Assembly (NCBI GenBank): GCA_031280435.1
Contig: JAITGS010000072.1
Span: 1 to 48,543 of the forward strand
Source: Tannerellaceae bacterium
GTDB taxonomy: Bacteria > Bacteroidota > Bacteroidia > Bacteroidales > Tannerellaceae
DNA length: 48,543 nt
Direction: 5' to 3'
In this document: positions 1 through 8,109 of the stretch, one piece after another
Numbering within the stretch: position 1 is the stretch's first letter
How the letters are laid out: every line of letters starts with the position of its first letter
Program-made: the position numbers and the translations under genes
The notes under the pieces: generated by a model
The model's input: only the letters and a program-made list of their open reading frames with translations
The model's database searches: none
Told to the model about the DNA's origin: nothing

Positions 1-90
1 CGTCGGGAGGGATTCCGAGCAGTGCCTGTGTCTATTGGTATTATTTATTGGAGCAAGGTTTTTATAGCTGAATTCTATGCCTCCTTTTCC

Positions 91-266
91 GTCGAGGAGG
101 CTCCAAAAAAAAATTGTGGCAGCTCCTTGTCCGTCGAGGAGGCTGCAATAAAAGATGTGGGGCCTCCGGCTCGAAGAAGGTGGCGCCAAAAAAAAATTTT
201 GGAGCCTCCTGCACGGAAAAGGAGGCGCCGGAGAAAAAATTTGGAGCCTCCTCGACGAAGAAGGAG
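91..266. repeat. Array G: degenerate GA-rich repeat, period 41-42 bp
   Basis: About four to five degenerate units lie downstream of the nitroreductase gene. The GGCTCC/GGCTGC/GGCGCC core recurs at 99, 141, 182 and 224 (spacings 42, 41, 42). The left end (GTCGAGGAGGCTCC, 91-104) is the reverse complement of the right end (243-256), so the block can also fold as one long hairpin with A-rich and T-rich inner flanks. The same sequence family returns at 20803-20887. Bases 1-90 hold nothing I can identify. Reading frames across the block are low-complexity and are not taken as genes. Confidence 0.7.
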
Positions 267-288
267 CATTGATTTGCGGCCTGCGATG

Positions 289-318
289 TGTAGAGACGCG
301 ACGCATCGCGTCTCTACA
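289..318. repeat. Perfect hairpin repeat, 13-bp stem
   Basis: TGTAGAGACGCGA (289-301) and its exact reverse complement (306-318) enclose the loop CGCA. No T-tract follows on either strand, so it is not a standard intrinsic terminator. It lies beyond the 3' end of the ruvB-flippase-S46-nitroreductase operon. A smaller hairpin (TTGTGC-TT-GCACAA, 334-347) lies between it and the nitroreductase stop codon. Hairpins with GTAGAGACG arms are a style of intergenic palindromic repeat that I recall from other bacteria; that assignment is from memory only. Confidence 0.75.
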
Positions 319-363
319 TTTTGAACACAACCATTGTGCTTGCACAAGGTGTATCGGAGGGTT

Positions 364-1167
364 TTACCTCACCCAGGAGATGACGTAAGCGGCGTTGCGG
401 CCCTCAGGATAAGCGCCGAGCGCTTTGAAGCTCCCGGACAAGCCCAGCTCGCGGCACGTCTGCTCGAAGTGGCAAAGGGCTATGCCCGCATCGACGGAGG
501 CAAAGCCGAAGGAGAAGGTCTTATAGAAGTGGAAGCCGGCCGCATCGGCCACCACCCGCCAGGGCTGCATGTTGTTGGCCGACGGAGCCAGGCGCACCAT
601 CTCGAAGGGCGTCGCATAGCTGCCGGCCGCTTCGGGCGTAAGCGGATTGCCGAAGGAGCCGCTGAAGAAGGTGGCGCCGAAGGGCTTGCGCGGACGGTCC
701 ATCAGAGCCGGATCGGCGGGCGTAGGCGGCTTCACGGCCTTAGCCACGGGATAGCCCACGGGCGATACTATGGGCAGCCGCTCGGTGGGGCTTAGGTTGC
801 ACAGCTTCTTGAAGTTGCTGCGGCTGAAGGCTCCTCCCAGCCAGCAGCTGCCCAGGCCCATGTCGGTGCAATAGAGCAGCGCCTGCTCGAACATGTACGA
901 GGCGCCCGTCTTGCCGAGGGCCGAGCTGTTATCGTATATCATGGCAAGGAAGGCCGGAGCGCCGCTGATGACGCCGTAGGTGCCGAGCCGGACGGGCGCC
1001 GACCCCATGTGCAGCGGCAGATACTCTATGCGCGCTTTGCCTCCGAAGGGATGCGACAGCCCTGCGATGTACTCAAGCAGGGCGCTCTCGTGCCGCGCCT
1101 GCAAGGGCTCGCCGGTGAAGGCACGGACGGAGCGCCGCAGCCGTATCTGTTCGATGACGGAGTTCAT
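364..1167 (-). CDS. Nitroreductase-family protein (TM1586-like)
   Basis: This 267-residue protein resembles the FMN-dependent nitroreductase superfamily, most like the TM1586 type in which two half-domains form one fold. Typical features are the N-terminal RRSVRAF segment (about residues 11-17), the GLGSCWLGG stretch in the middle, and the PSANNMQPWR segment near residue 195, which in the family contacts flavin. The substrate is unknown; members reduce nitro groups, quinones or enones with NAD(P)H, probably in the cytoplasm since no signal peptide is visible. Its ATG directly follows the TGA of the S46 peptidase gene (1168-1170) with no gap, so translation is probably coupled and it is the last gene of the ruvB operon. 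The family call is firm and the exact reaction is not. Confidence 0.85.
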   Translation of the reverse strand: MNSVIEQIRLRRSVRAFTGEPLQARHESALLEYIAGLSHPFGGKARIEYLPLHMGSAPVRLGTYGVISGAPAFLAMIYDNSSALGKTGASYMFEQALLYCTDMGLGSCWLGGAFSRSNFKKLCNLSPTERLPIVSPVGYPVAKAVKPPTPADPALMDRPRKPFGATFFSGSFGNPLTPEAAGSYATPFEMVRLAPSANNMQPWRVVADAAGFHFYKTFSFGFASVDAGIALCHFEQTCRELGLSGSFKALGAYPEGRNAAYVISWVR

Positions 1168-3309
1168 TCAGCGCACGAGCTTGAGTTCGTTGATGAGGCG
1201 GGGGCACTTGCCCCACTTGTCTATCATGTAGAGGATGAAGCGGACGTCGACGCCTATGCATCGCTGGAGCTCCGGCTCGAAGGCTATGTCGCCGCTCATG
1301 GCTTCCCAGTTGCCGTCGAAGGCGAGGCCTATCACGCGGGCGTTGCCGTCGAAGATGGGGCTGCCGGAGTTGCCTCCCGTGATGTCGTTGTTCGTAAGGA
1401 AGCAGAGGCTGAGGCTGCCGTCGGCGTTGCCGTACGGGCCGAAGTCTTTGGCGCGGAGCAGGTCGAGTATGGCCGGCGCCACGTTGAACTCATCGTTGTC
1501 GGGGTCGGCTTTCTCGTGTATGCCGCGGTCGGTTGAGAAGTAGGTGTACCATGCGGCGTCGTAGGGGCGATAGCCTCCGATGGAGCCGAAGCTGGCGCGC
1601 ATGGTGGAGTTGGCGTCCGAGTAGAAGGCGCGTTCGGGATGCATCTCCTGCAGGCCGGCAAGGTAGAGGCGCTCGCCTTTGGACTTGGCTAAGTCGGCCT
1701 GAGCCATCTCCTGCCTGAGCTCGAAGAGGGCGAGCATGACGGATGTGGCAAGCTCTACGGCCGGGTCTTTCTCTATCTTGCCCTCGCCTTTGGGATCGCG
1801 GAGCAGGCCTACGGCCTTGTCGAGCGAGAGTATCTGCGTCTTGCGGAAAAGGTCGGCTGCATACCTGTCGTAGTCGCCCTTGTACTTCTTGTCTATCTTG
1901 GCGATGATGTCGGGGAGGAACTGCGGCGGAATCCTGTCGCTTGCAATGGACAGCATGGCGGGCAGGACTTCGCGGTCGAGCTCCGGCTCGTAGTTCTTGA
2001 AGAAAGGCTTCAGGCCGTCTTCGATGAAGATATCGAGCTCCTCGGCGGTTGAGCCTTTGACGTCGAAGCTGCTGATCAGCCTTGCGAGGCGTATGATCTC
2101 GGCTCCGTTGACGAAGGTCTCGGACATGTAGGTGTATGCATTCTGGAGGGCGCTGCCGCTTGTATAGCCCGATTCGATGAGGCCGAGGGCTTCGCCGTAC
2201 CTGGCTTTGCGGGCCGCATCGGCGCCTACCCATGCCGTGAAGGCAGCTTCTTCGGCTTTCTTGCGGCTGATGACGCCCAGATTGGCAAGGCCGCGGTTCA
2301 TGCCTATGGAGTTCTTCCAGTAGTTGGAGCTGCCGGCATACTTGGAGGCGTACTTGATGCGTATGGCATCGCTTGAGCTCATGGCATCCTTCCATATCTC
2401 CTGCTTTACGCCGCGCACCTCTATGCGGGGAGCGTTGGTGTCGTTGATGCGCTGCTCCACGCCCCACGAGCGCAGGTAGCGGCTGGTGCTTCCGGGGAAG
2501 CCTACGGTCATGGCGAAGTCGTTCTCCTTATAGCCTTGCAGGGATACTTCGGCAACGAACTTAGGCCGGTAAGGGCGGTTGGCGCTGTTGTACTCGGCCG
2601 GCCTGTTATCTCCGCCGGCATATACGCGGAATACGGAGAAGTCGCAGGTATGGCGGGGCCACATCCAGTTGTCCGTATCGCCGCCGAACTTGCCCATGGA
2701 GCTGGGCGGAGCAAAGACCATACGGACGTCGCGATACACGTCGTACACCACAAGGAAGTACCTGTTGTTGCTGTAAAAGGGTATGACGGAGGCCGCGGTA
2801 AACTGTCCTTTGCCTACCGAATCCACAATAGCGTCGCATACCTCCGTGGCCGTGCGCAGGCGCGTCAGCTCGTCGTCTATGGAGCCTATCACGGCGTTGA
2901 CCCTGTCGCTCACGTCTATCATCTCGCGTAGATAGCGCACGCTAAGGCCGGGTACGGGCAGCTCGGCCTCCTTCGACTGCGATATGAAGCCGTCTTTCAG
3001 ATAGTCGTGCTCCAGGCTGCTGAGTTGCTGTATGGAACCGTAGCCGCAATGATGGTTGGTGAAGATGAGGCCTTCGTCCGATACGGTTATGCCGGTGCAT
3101 CCTCCGCCGAAGATCACAACGGCATGGCTGAGCGATGGCTTGGTATCGTCGTAGAGTACATCATAGGAGGGGACGAAGCCCAGCTCTTTCATGCGCGCCA
3201 GGCTTTGCTTGTTCAGTTCTTTCAACGCCCACATTCCTTCGTCGGCGTATGCAGGGCATGCTGCTATGATTATAATCAGCAGCGCCAGGGTTTTCTTTAC
3301 TACATTCAT
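1168..3309 (-). CDS. S46 family dipeptidyl-peptidase, DPP7-like
   Basis: A 713-residue exported serine peptidase of family S46, which removes dipeptides from peptide N-termini in the periplasm. A signal peptide covers about residues 1-22 (cleavage near AYA-DEG). The catalytic triad can be placed at His86 (TNHHCGY), Asp223 (PRHTCDFSVFR) and Ser648 (GGNSGSP). Eighteen residues after Ser648 is a glycine (Gly666, AFDGNWEA). In the family an arginine here marks the Asp/Glu-specific DPP11, and glycine marks DPP7, which prefers hydrophobic residues, so DPP7-like specificity is inferred. Length is normal for the family. It lies 29 nt after the flippase gene and directly abuts the nitroreductase gene. 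No lipobox or type IX C-terminal signal is visible. Confidence 0.93.
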   Translation of the reverse strand: MNVVKKTLALLIIIIAACPAYADEGMWALKELNKQSLARMKELGFVPSYDVLYDDTKPSLSHAVVIFGGGCTGITVSDEGLIFTNHHCGYGSIQQLSSLEHDYLKDGFISQSKEAELPVPGLSVRYLREMIDVSDRVNAVIGSIDDELTRLRTATEVCDAIVDSVGKGQFTAASVIPFYSNNRYFLVVYDVYRDVRMVFAPPSSMGKFGGDTDNWMWPRHTCDFSVFRVYAGGDNRPAEYNSANRPYRPKFVAEVSLQGYKENDFAMTVGFPGSTSRYLRSWGVEQRINDTNAPRIEVRGVKQEIWKDAMSSSDAIRIKYASKYAGSSNYWKNSIGMNRGLANLGVISRKKAEEAAFTAWVGADAARKARYGEALGLIESGYTSGSALQNAYTYMSETFVNGAEIIRLARLISSFDVKGSTAEELDIFIEDGLKPFFKNYEPELDREVLPAMLSIASDRIPPQFLPDIIAKIDKKYKGDYDRYAADLFRKTQILSLDKAVGLLRDPKGEGKIEKDPAVELATSVMLALFELRQEMAQADLAKSKGERLYLAGLQEMHPERAFYSDANSTMRASFGSIGGYRPYDAAWYTYFSTDRGIHEKADPDNDEFNVAPAILDLLRAKDFGPYGNADGSLSLCFLTNNDITGGNSGSPIFDGNARVIGLAFDGNWEAMSGDIAFEPELQRCIGVDVRFILYMIDKWGKCPRLINELKLVR

Positions 3310-3338
3310 CTTGTTTTAATATTTAGGAGTTACTAATG

Positions 3339-4841
3339 TTATCGTATTTGTCCGCCCTTGTGCCCTGCGAACTCCCTGCGGAAAACGATGAGGGCAAACA
3401 CCGCCAGCAGAGCCGTTCGCCATATCATACGCAAGGCCGTATTATCTATCTCCGGAAGCATGCCCGCAGAGAGTAGCGCAGCCGCAAGCAGGGCATACAG
3501 CGCAGCCGAACGCAGATCGTAGGCCACCGGAAACTTCTTCCGGCCTACGAAGTACGACAGCGCCATCATAAGCCCGTTGCATGCAGGCGAAGCCCATGCG
3601 CAGGCCATATAGCTGTGAGCCGGAGCGCAGATCAGTATGATGCCGACAGTGACAAGGCATCCCGCCAGCGAAAAATAGGCGCCCCAATGAGTGCTGTCGC
3701 TGAGCTTGTACCAAACCGAAAGGTTGTAGTAGATGCCGTAGAACAGCTCGCCCAGCATCACTATGGGCACCACACGCAGGCCCGGATAGCAGGCCGGCGA
3801 AACGAAATACTTCAGCACATCGAGGTAGAACATCACGCCGAGGAAGATGCAGAGGGCGAAGATGATGAAGAACTTCATGGCCACCGGATAGGCCTCGCGC
3901 CCGTCGCCCGCGCTATGCCCCGCAAAGACAAAGGGCTCGTATGCATAGCGGAACGAATGGGTAAACATCACCATCACCACCGCTATCTTGAAGCAGGCGC
4001 CGTAGATGCCCAGCTGCTCGTCGGCATAAGTCCGGTCGGAAAAGAGGAAGGGGAACAGGATCTTGTCCGCCGTCTGATTGAATATCCCGGCTATGCCCAG
4101 CACAAGGATGGGGAGCGAGTATCGCAGCATGCGCCTGAGCAGGCGGAGGTCGGGGCCGCCTTTGGCCTTCAGCCCCGGAAGCATGTCGGGCAGCAGCATG
4201 AGGAACGTCAGCAGCGTGGTGATGACATTGGCAACGAAGACGTAGCCCACGCCGTAGCCCGGCGAGTAAAACCATCCGATAGCCTCCGGAGCCCTGGCCC
4301 ATATCCACGGGCATATTATCAGCAGGAATATATTCAGGAAGATATTGAGGCCGATGTTTAGCATCCTGATGGCCATGAAGCGCAGCGCCTTGCCTTTGTA
4401 CCTCAGGTAGGCGAAGGGGATGCTGCACAGGGCATCGACTGCCGCCACTCCGGCCATCATAGCCAAGTATTCCGGATGAGTATCATAGTGCAGGGCCCGG
4501 CTGATGGGGCTGAGGAAGAGCAGAGCCGTAGCCAGGAAAAGCAGCGAGGTGCCGGCAATGCTGTACAGCGTAGTGGCATAAACGCGGTCGGGGTCATGGC
4601 CCTCGCCGTCCTTGCGGTTGATGAAGCGGAAGAGGCCCGTCTCCATCCCGTAGGTCAGCACTATGAGCAGCAGCGCAACCCAGGCATAGAGGTTGGTATA
4701 TACCCCGAACTCACCTATATTATTAAGTACCCTGACGTACATGGGAACCAGCAGCCAGTTCAGAAAGCGGCCAAGGATATTGCTCAGTCCGTACACTACG
4801 GTATCCTTTGCCAGGCGCTTCATTCTCCCTGCCGTTGCCAT
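3339..4841 (-). CDS. Polysaccharide flippase (Wzx/MATE-like)
   Basis: A 500-residue integral inner-membrane protein with about 12-14 hydrophobic segments and the opening LAKDTVVYGLSNILGRFLNW, typical of Bacteroidota oligosaccharide flippases of the MOP exporter superfamily. Such proteins move lipid-linked glycans across the inner membrane for O-antigen, capsule or related polymers; the substrate cannot be read from sequence. Its start lies 4 nt after the ruvB stop codon, and I recall this ruvB-flippase adjacency from many Bacteroidales. An internal Met at residue 7 is an alternative start. No glycosyltransferase cluster is adjacent, so it is probably part of this housekeeping operon rather than of a capsule locus. 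Confidence 0.88.
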   Translation of the reverse strand: MATAGRMKRLAKDTVVYGLSNILGRFLNWLLVPMYVRVLNNIGEFGVYTNLYAWVALLLIVLTYGMETGLFRFINRKDGEGHDPDRVYATTLYSIAGTSLLFLATALLFLSPISRALHYDTHPEYLAMMAGVAAVDALCSIPFAYLRYKGKALRFMAIRMLNIGLNIFLNIFLLIICPWIWARAPEAIGWFYSPGYGVGYVFVANVITTLLTFLMLLPDMLPGLKAKGGPDLRLLRRMLRYSLPILVLGIAGIFNQTADKILFPFLFSDRTYADEQLGIYGACFKIAVVMVMFTHSFRYAYEPFVFAGHSAGDGREAYPVAMKFFIIFALCIFLGVMFYLDVLKYFVSPACYPGLRVVPIVMLGELFYGIYYNLSVWYKLSDSTHWGAYFSLAGCLVTVGIILICAPAHSYMACAWASPACNGLMMALSYFVGRKKFPVAYDLRSAALYALLAAALLSAGMLPEIDNTALRMIWRTALLAVFALIVFRREFAGHKGGQIR

Positions 4842-4845
4842 GCTT

Positions 4846-5871
4846 TCAGTCGAACAGTAAGCCTTGCGGATTGATGCGTTTGCGTCCGAGATGCGAGTAG
4901 GCCAGGTCGGTAGCCTCGCGGCCGCGCGGAGTGCGCTTGAGGAATCCCTCCTTGATAAGGAAGGGCTCGTAGACCTCCTCCACCGTGCCCGAATCCTCGC
5001 CGAGGGCAGTGGCTATGGTGGTCAGTCCTACGGGGCCGCCGCCGAACTTGTCTATGACGGTGCTCAGCAGCTTGTTGTCTATTTGGTCGAGGCCATAGCG
5101 GTCGATGTTCAGCGCTTCGAGCGAAAAGGCTGTTATATCCCTGTCGATAGTCCCGTTGCCCTTCACCTGTGCAAAATCCCTTACCCGTCGCAGCAAAGCG
5201 TTGGCGATACGGGGCGTCCCGCGGCTGCGCAGGGCAATCTCAGAGGCCGCATCCTCATCGCATTTCACTCGCAATATGCCTGCGCTGCGCAGAATGATTC
5301 CGGCAAGCATGGCCGTATCATAATATTCGAGGTGGAGATTGATGCCGAAGCGAGCCCTCAGGGGGCTTGTGAGCAGGCCGCTGCGGGTGGTGGCTCCCAC
5401 AAGCGTGAAGGGCGAGAGGTCTATTTGTATCGAACGCGCGCTCGGCCCCTTGTCTATCATTATGTCTATGCGATAATCCTCCATGGCGGAGTACAGGTAC
5501 TCCTCTACAACGGGGCTGAGCCTGTGAATCTCATCAATGAAAAGCACATCGTTCCTCTCAAGCGACGTGAGGACGCCGGCCAGGTCGCCCGGCTTGTCGA
5601 GTACGGGGCCGGAGCTTATCTTGAAGCCCACGCCCAGCTCATTTGCTATGATGTTCGAGAGGGTGGTTTTGCCCAGTCCCGGAGGGCCGTGGAGCAGCGT
5701 ATGGTCCATAGCCTCGCCTCGCATACGGGCTGCGGCAACGAAAATCTTCAGGTTCTCCGTTGCCTTTGCTTGTCCGCTAAAGTCTTTAAAGGAAAGAGGT
5801 CTTAACGCATTTTCATATTCTTTCTCGCTCTCCGGAAGGCGAGTATCTCTGATGTCAAATTCATCGTTCAT
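4846..5871 (-). CDS. ruvB: Holliday junction branch-migration helicase RuvB
   Basis: RuvB is the hexameric AAA+ motor that, with RuvA, drives branch migration of Holliday junctions in recombinational repair. The 341-residue product has the family motifs: Walker [10 protein letters not shown] (residues 62-70), Walker B FIDEIHRL (about 111-118), sensor GATTRSG (159-165) and a C-terminal winged-helix region with [13 protein letters not shown]. The frame is open further upstream, but the start at [10 protein letters not shown] matches how Bacteroidota RuvB proteins begin, and upstream residues have no family similarity. It is the first gene of a four-gene operon. The sequence just upstream contains the remains of a SusD gene on the other strand, so its 5' neighbourhood has been rearranged. 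Confidence 0.97.
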   Translation of the reverse strand: MNDEFDIRDTRLPESEKEYENALRPLSFKDFSGQAKATENLKIFVAAARMRGEAMDHTLLHGPPGLGKTTLSNIIANELGVGFKISSGPVLDKPGDLAGVLTSLERNDVLFIDEIHRLSPVVEEYLYSAMEDYRIDIMIDKGPSARSIQIDLSPFTLVGATTRSGLLTSPLRARFGINLHLEYYDTAMLAGIILRSAGILRVKCDEDAASEIALRSRGTPRIANALLRRVRDFAQVKGNGTIDRDITAFSLEALNIDRYGLDQIDNKLLSTVIDKFGGGPVGLTTIATALGEDSGTVEEVYEPFLIKEGFLKRTPRGREATDLAYSHLGRKRINPQGLLFD

Positions 5872-5878
5872 ATACTCG

Positions 5879-5910
5879 CAAAGGTATTGCATACGATCAA
5901 ATTTTGCAAT
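5879..5910 (-). promoter_or_regulatory. Probable ruvB operon promoter
   Basis: Read on the minus strand, TACCTTTG (5886-5879) matches the Bacteroidota -7 element TAnnTTTG exactly, and ATTG (5910-5907) lies about 20 nt upstream where the -33 TTTG element is expected. The -7 box ends 7 nt before the ruvB ATG, so the transcript would have almost no leader. This is a motif-based inference. Confidence 0.45.
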
Positions 5911-5953
5911 CGGCCCGGCTTGCCGAGCATGCAGCGCCTCGCGTGGCAGATAG

Positions 5954-6118
5954 CCGGCTGCAGCAGTGAAAAGCCTCAGCAAAACGGTTAAAGTAGACCC
6001 GGACGGCTATTATTTCTGCGAGGAGACTTATTTTCGCGAAAACGTGGACTATCTTTGGCCTGTCCCGCAAACGGAGAGGGATGTGAATCCTAATCTGAGC
6101 CAGAATCCGGGATATTGA
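5954..6118 (+). pseudogene. SusD C-terminal fragment (gene remnant)
   Basis: A reading frame without a start codon, open from 5954 after a stop at 5951-5953, ends with residues that are unmistakably the C-terminus of a RagB/SusD glycan-binding lipoprotein: NVDYLWPVPQTERDVNPNLS followed by QNPGY and a TGA at 6116-6118. Only about 43 residues, from roughly 5987, look homologous; intact SusD proteins have 500 or more. No start codon, signal peptide or SusC partner remains. It is on the plus strand, facing the FAD oxidoreductase gene, and its broken end lies about 80 bp from the ruvB start. It is most simply the leftover of a deleted susCD locus. Confidence 0.85.
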
Positions 6119-6172
6119 CGGCTTTGAAGGAGTTTCAAACTGTCGCAAACTGCACGGCATTAACATTTATTA

Positions 6173-6475
6173 GTTAGATCGGCTGAAATTTTTCTGCGCA
6201 AGGAATCTAATATGTTAGATCGGCTGAAATTTTTCTGCGCAAGGAATCTAACATGTTAGATCGGCTGAAATTTTTTGGCGCAAGGAATCTAATATGTTAG
6301 ATGGGCTGAATTTTTTCTGCGCAGAGAATCTAATATGTTAGATGGGCTGAATTTTTTCTGCGCAGAGAATCTAACAAGTTAGATCTGCTGAATTTTTTTG
6401 GCGCAGGGAATCTAACAAGTTAGATGGGCTGAAATTTTTTGGCGCAGGGAATCTAATATGTTAGATGGGCTGAAC
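6173..6475. repeat. Array A: seven 41-bp tandem repeats plus a partial
   Basis: GTTAGAT recurs at 6173, 6214, 6255, 6296, 6337, 6378, 6419 and 6460, an exact 41-bp period throughout. Unit junctions form the palindrome ATCTAACATGTTAGAT (perfect at 6248-6263, near-perfect elsewhere). A second site in the unit reads TCTGCGCAGA, a perfect palindrome, in the fourth and fifth copies and is degenerate in the others. The array fills most of the gap between the SusD remnant and the FAD oxidoreductase gene, whose own leader is 6476-6549. Between-copy differences are few and scattered, unlike CRISPR spacers. Confidence 0.95.
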
Positions 6476-6549
6476 GGGGGGTTTGCGATAGTTTGAAAGA
6501 CTCTGTTATAGAGATGATTTGAATATATAATAAATTAAATATTAAGACC

Positions 6550-7977
6550 ATGAAGAATTATTCAAGAAGACGTTTTATTAATAGAGCGGTGAAGGGGGGA
6601 ATGGCTATTGGGGCTATGGCCTCGGCAATGCCCTTGTCGGCCGGATGCGTGGCCGAATCGACGGCTAAGAATCTGCCCCTTGCGGGCGAGTTCGACATTT
6701 GCGTGCTGGGAGGAAGCTGCACCGGCGTATTTGCGGCCGTGCGTGCTGCCAGGCTGGGTGCGAAGGTGGCTGTTGTGGAAAAGCAGAACTGTTTCGGCGG
6801 GGTGGCAACCTCTTCGCTGGTAAATATCTGGCATTCCATATATGATACGGAGCATAAGATTCAAATTATTGCGGGGCTGACCACCGAAACCGTGGAGCGC
6901 CTGAAGAAACGGAATGCGGTGGTTACGAACGAGAACAATCCTAATTCTTATTACAGATTTAATTCGCAGGAACTGAAGATTGAACTCGACGAGCTGGTGG
7001 TGGAAAACAACGTCACCCCCTTTCTGCACACGCTCTTCTCGGAGCCCCGGCTCGATGCCGACGGAAGGCTGGCGGGCGTTATAATCGACAACAAATCCGG
7101 GCGCAGCCTTATCCGGGCAAAATATTTTATTGATGCAACGGGCGACGCCGACCTGTGCCTGCGGCTTGGCCTGGAAACCTACGAGAGCGGCATGCTCCAG
7201 CCTCCTACCACCTGCGCTCATCTTGAGAACTGGGACAGCGCTGCCTTTAGCGCTACCCTGAAAGCTCACGGGGCGGAGTTTAACATCCCCGACGGCTTTG
7301 TGTGGGGCGGCAACCTGCCCTCTACCAAAACCTATATGCTGGCCGGAACGCGCATCTACGGCCGAAACTGCGCCATTGCCGACGATCTGACCCAGGCCGA
7401 GATTGAAGGGCGACGGCAAATCCGCGCCATCATGGACATGATGCGCAAATACTCGCCCGAATCGGCTACGGCTCTGACGGCCCTGCCTTCGTACATAGGC
7501 ATACGGGAAACCCTGCACGTGAAATGCCTCTATCAGGTGAGCGATGAAGATGCCATGTACGGTAAGCGCTTCGACGATGCCATAGCAAGCGGCAGCTATC
7601 GCCTCGACCTGCATCATCACGACAAGCCGGGAATCACGTTCAAGTATCTCGACGGCACGGAGGACTACTCCCGTCCGGGCTATCCGGGCGTGAAAGGCCG
7701 ATGGCGCCCCGAAATGCCTGTCGACCCTACCTTCTACCAGGTGCCGCTCCGCTCCATTATCCCGCAGAAGCATTCTAACCTGATGGTAGCCGGACGCATG
7801 CTCGACGCCGCAGCCATAGCCTTCTCCGGCATCCGCGTCATGGTGAACATGAATCAGCTCGGCGAAGCCGCCGGCGTAACCTCCTATCTGGCGCTCAGCA
7901 AAAACATTCCGGTCTCCCGGGTGAGCGCCAAGGATGTGAGGGAAACAATGCGGCGCGGGGGGTCGATTGTTATTTGA
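6550..7977 (+). CDS. Exported FAD-dependent oxidoreductase (Tat lipoprotein)
   Basis: A 475-residue protein of the FAD_oxidored family. An N-terminal twin-arginine motif (SRRRFI, residues 5-10) is followed by a hydrophobic stretch and a lipobox LSAGC with Cys33, so it is probably folded with its cofactor, exported by Tat and lipid-anchored. The dinucleotide-binding fold is at about residues 48-80 (ICVLGGSCTGVFAA, then VVEKQNCFGG), and the family C-terminal AGRMLDAAAIAFSGIR motif is near residue 415. The substrate is unknown. Genes of this family are often found in polysaccharide utilization loci, and here it follows a SusD remnant on the same strand, so it may be the survivor of a lost locus. 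An intrinsic terminator follows at 8010. Confidence 0.87.
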   Translation: MKNYSRRRFINRAVKGGMAIGAMASAMPLSAGCVAESTAKNLPLAGEFDICVLGGSCTGVFAAVRAARLGAKVAVVEKQNCFGGVATSSLVNIWHSIYDTEHKIQIIAGLTTETVERLKKRNAVVTNENNPNSYYRFNSQELKIELDELVVENNVTPFLHTLFSEPRLDADGRLAGVIIDNKSGRSLIRAKYFIDATGDADLCLRLGLETYESGMLQPPTTCAHLENWDSAAFSATLKAHGAEFNIPDGFVWGGNLPSTKTYMLAGTRIYGRNCAIADDLTQAEIEGRRQIRAIMDMMRKYSPESATALTALPSYIGIRETLHVKCLYQVSDEDAMYGKRFDDAIASGSYRLDLHHHDKPGITFKYLDGTEDYSRPGYPGVKGRWRPEMPVDPTFYQVPLRSIIPQKHSNLMVAGRMLDAAAIAFSGIRVMVNMNQLGEAAGVTSYLALSKNIPVSRVSAKDVRETMRRGGSIVI

Positions 7978-8009
7978 GCCCTAAAGAGCTTGCGGTGATT
8001 TCCGTCTGT

Positions 8010-8041
8010 AAGGCTGGGCTATCCGTAGCTCAGCCTTTTTT
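8010..8041 (+). terminator. Intrinsic terminator after the FAD oxidoreductase gene
   Basis: AAGGCTGGGCTA and TAGCTCAGCCTT form a 12-bp stem with one G-U-type wobble around the loop TCCG, followed by a run of T. It isolates the oxidoreductase gene from the methyltransferase operon. Confidence 0.9.
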
Positions 8042-8079
8042 GGGAGATGCAGTAGATAGGATTGGTTAGGGCTAATCAG

Positions 8080-8087
8080 TATATTTG
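8080..8087 (+). promoter_or_regulatory. -7 element upstream of the methyltransferase pair
   Basis: TATATTTG matches the Bacteroidota -7 consensus TAnnTTTG exactly and lies 22 nt before the first methyltransferase ATG. A good -33 TTTG match is not seen at the usual spacing. It lies after the terminator, so the pair probably has its own promoter. Confidence 0.45.
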
Positions 8088-8109
8088 CAACTGAACAATT
8101 CACAACAGC

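Noticed and set aside
22..388. Overlapping frames in the GA-rich region at the window start
   Set aside because: Low-complexity Arg/Pro/Lys or Leu/Phe-rich translations of array G on both strands, without ribosome-binding sites or family similarity.
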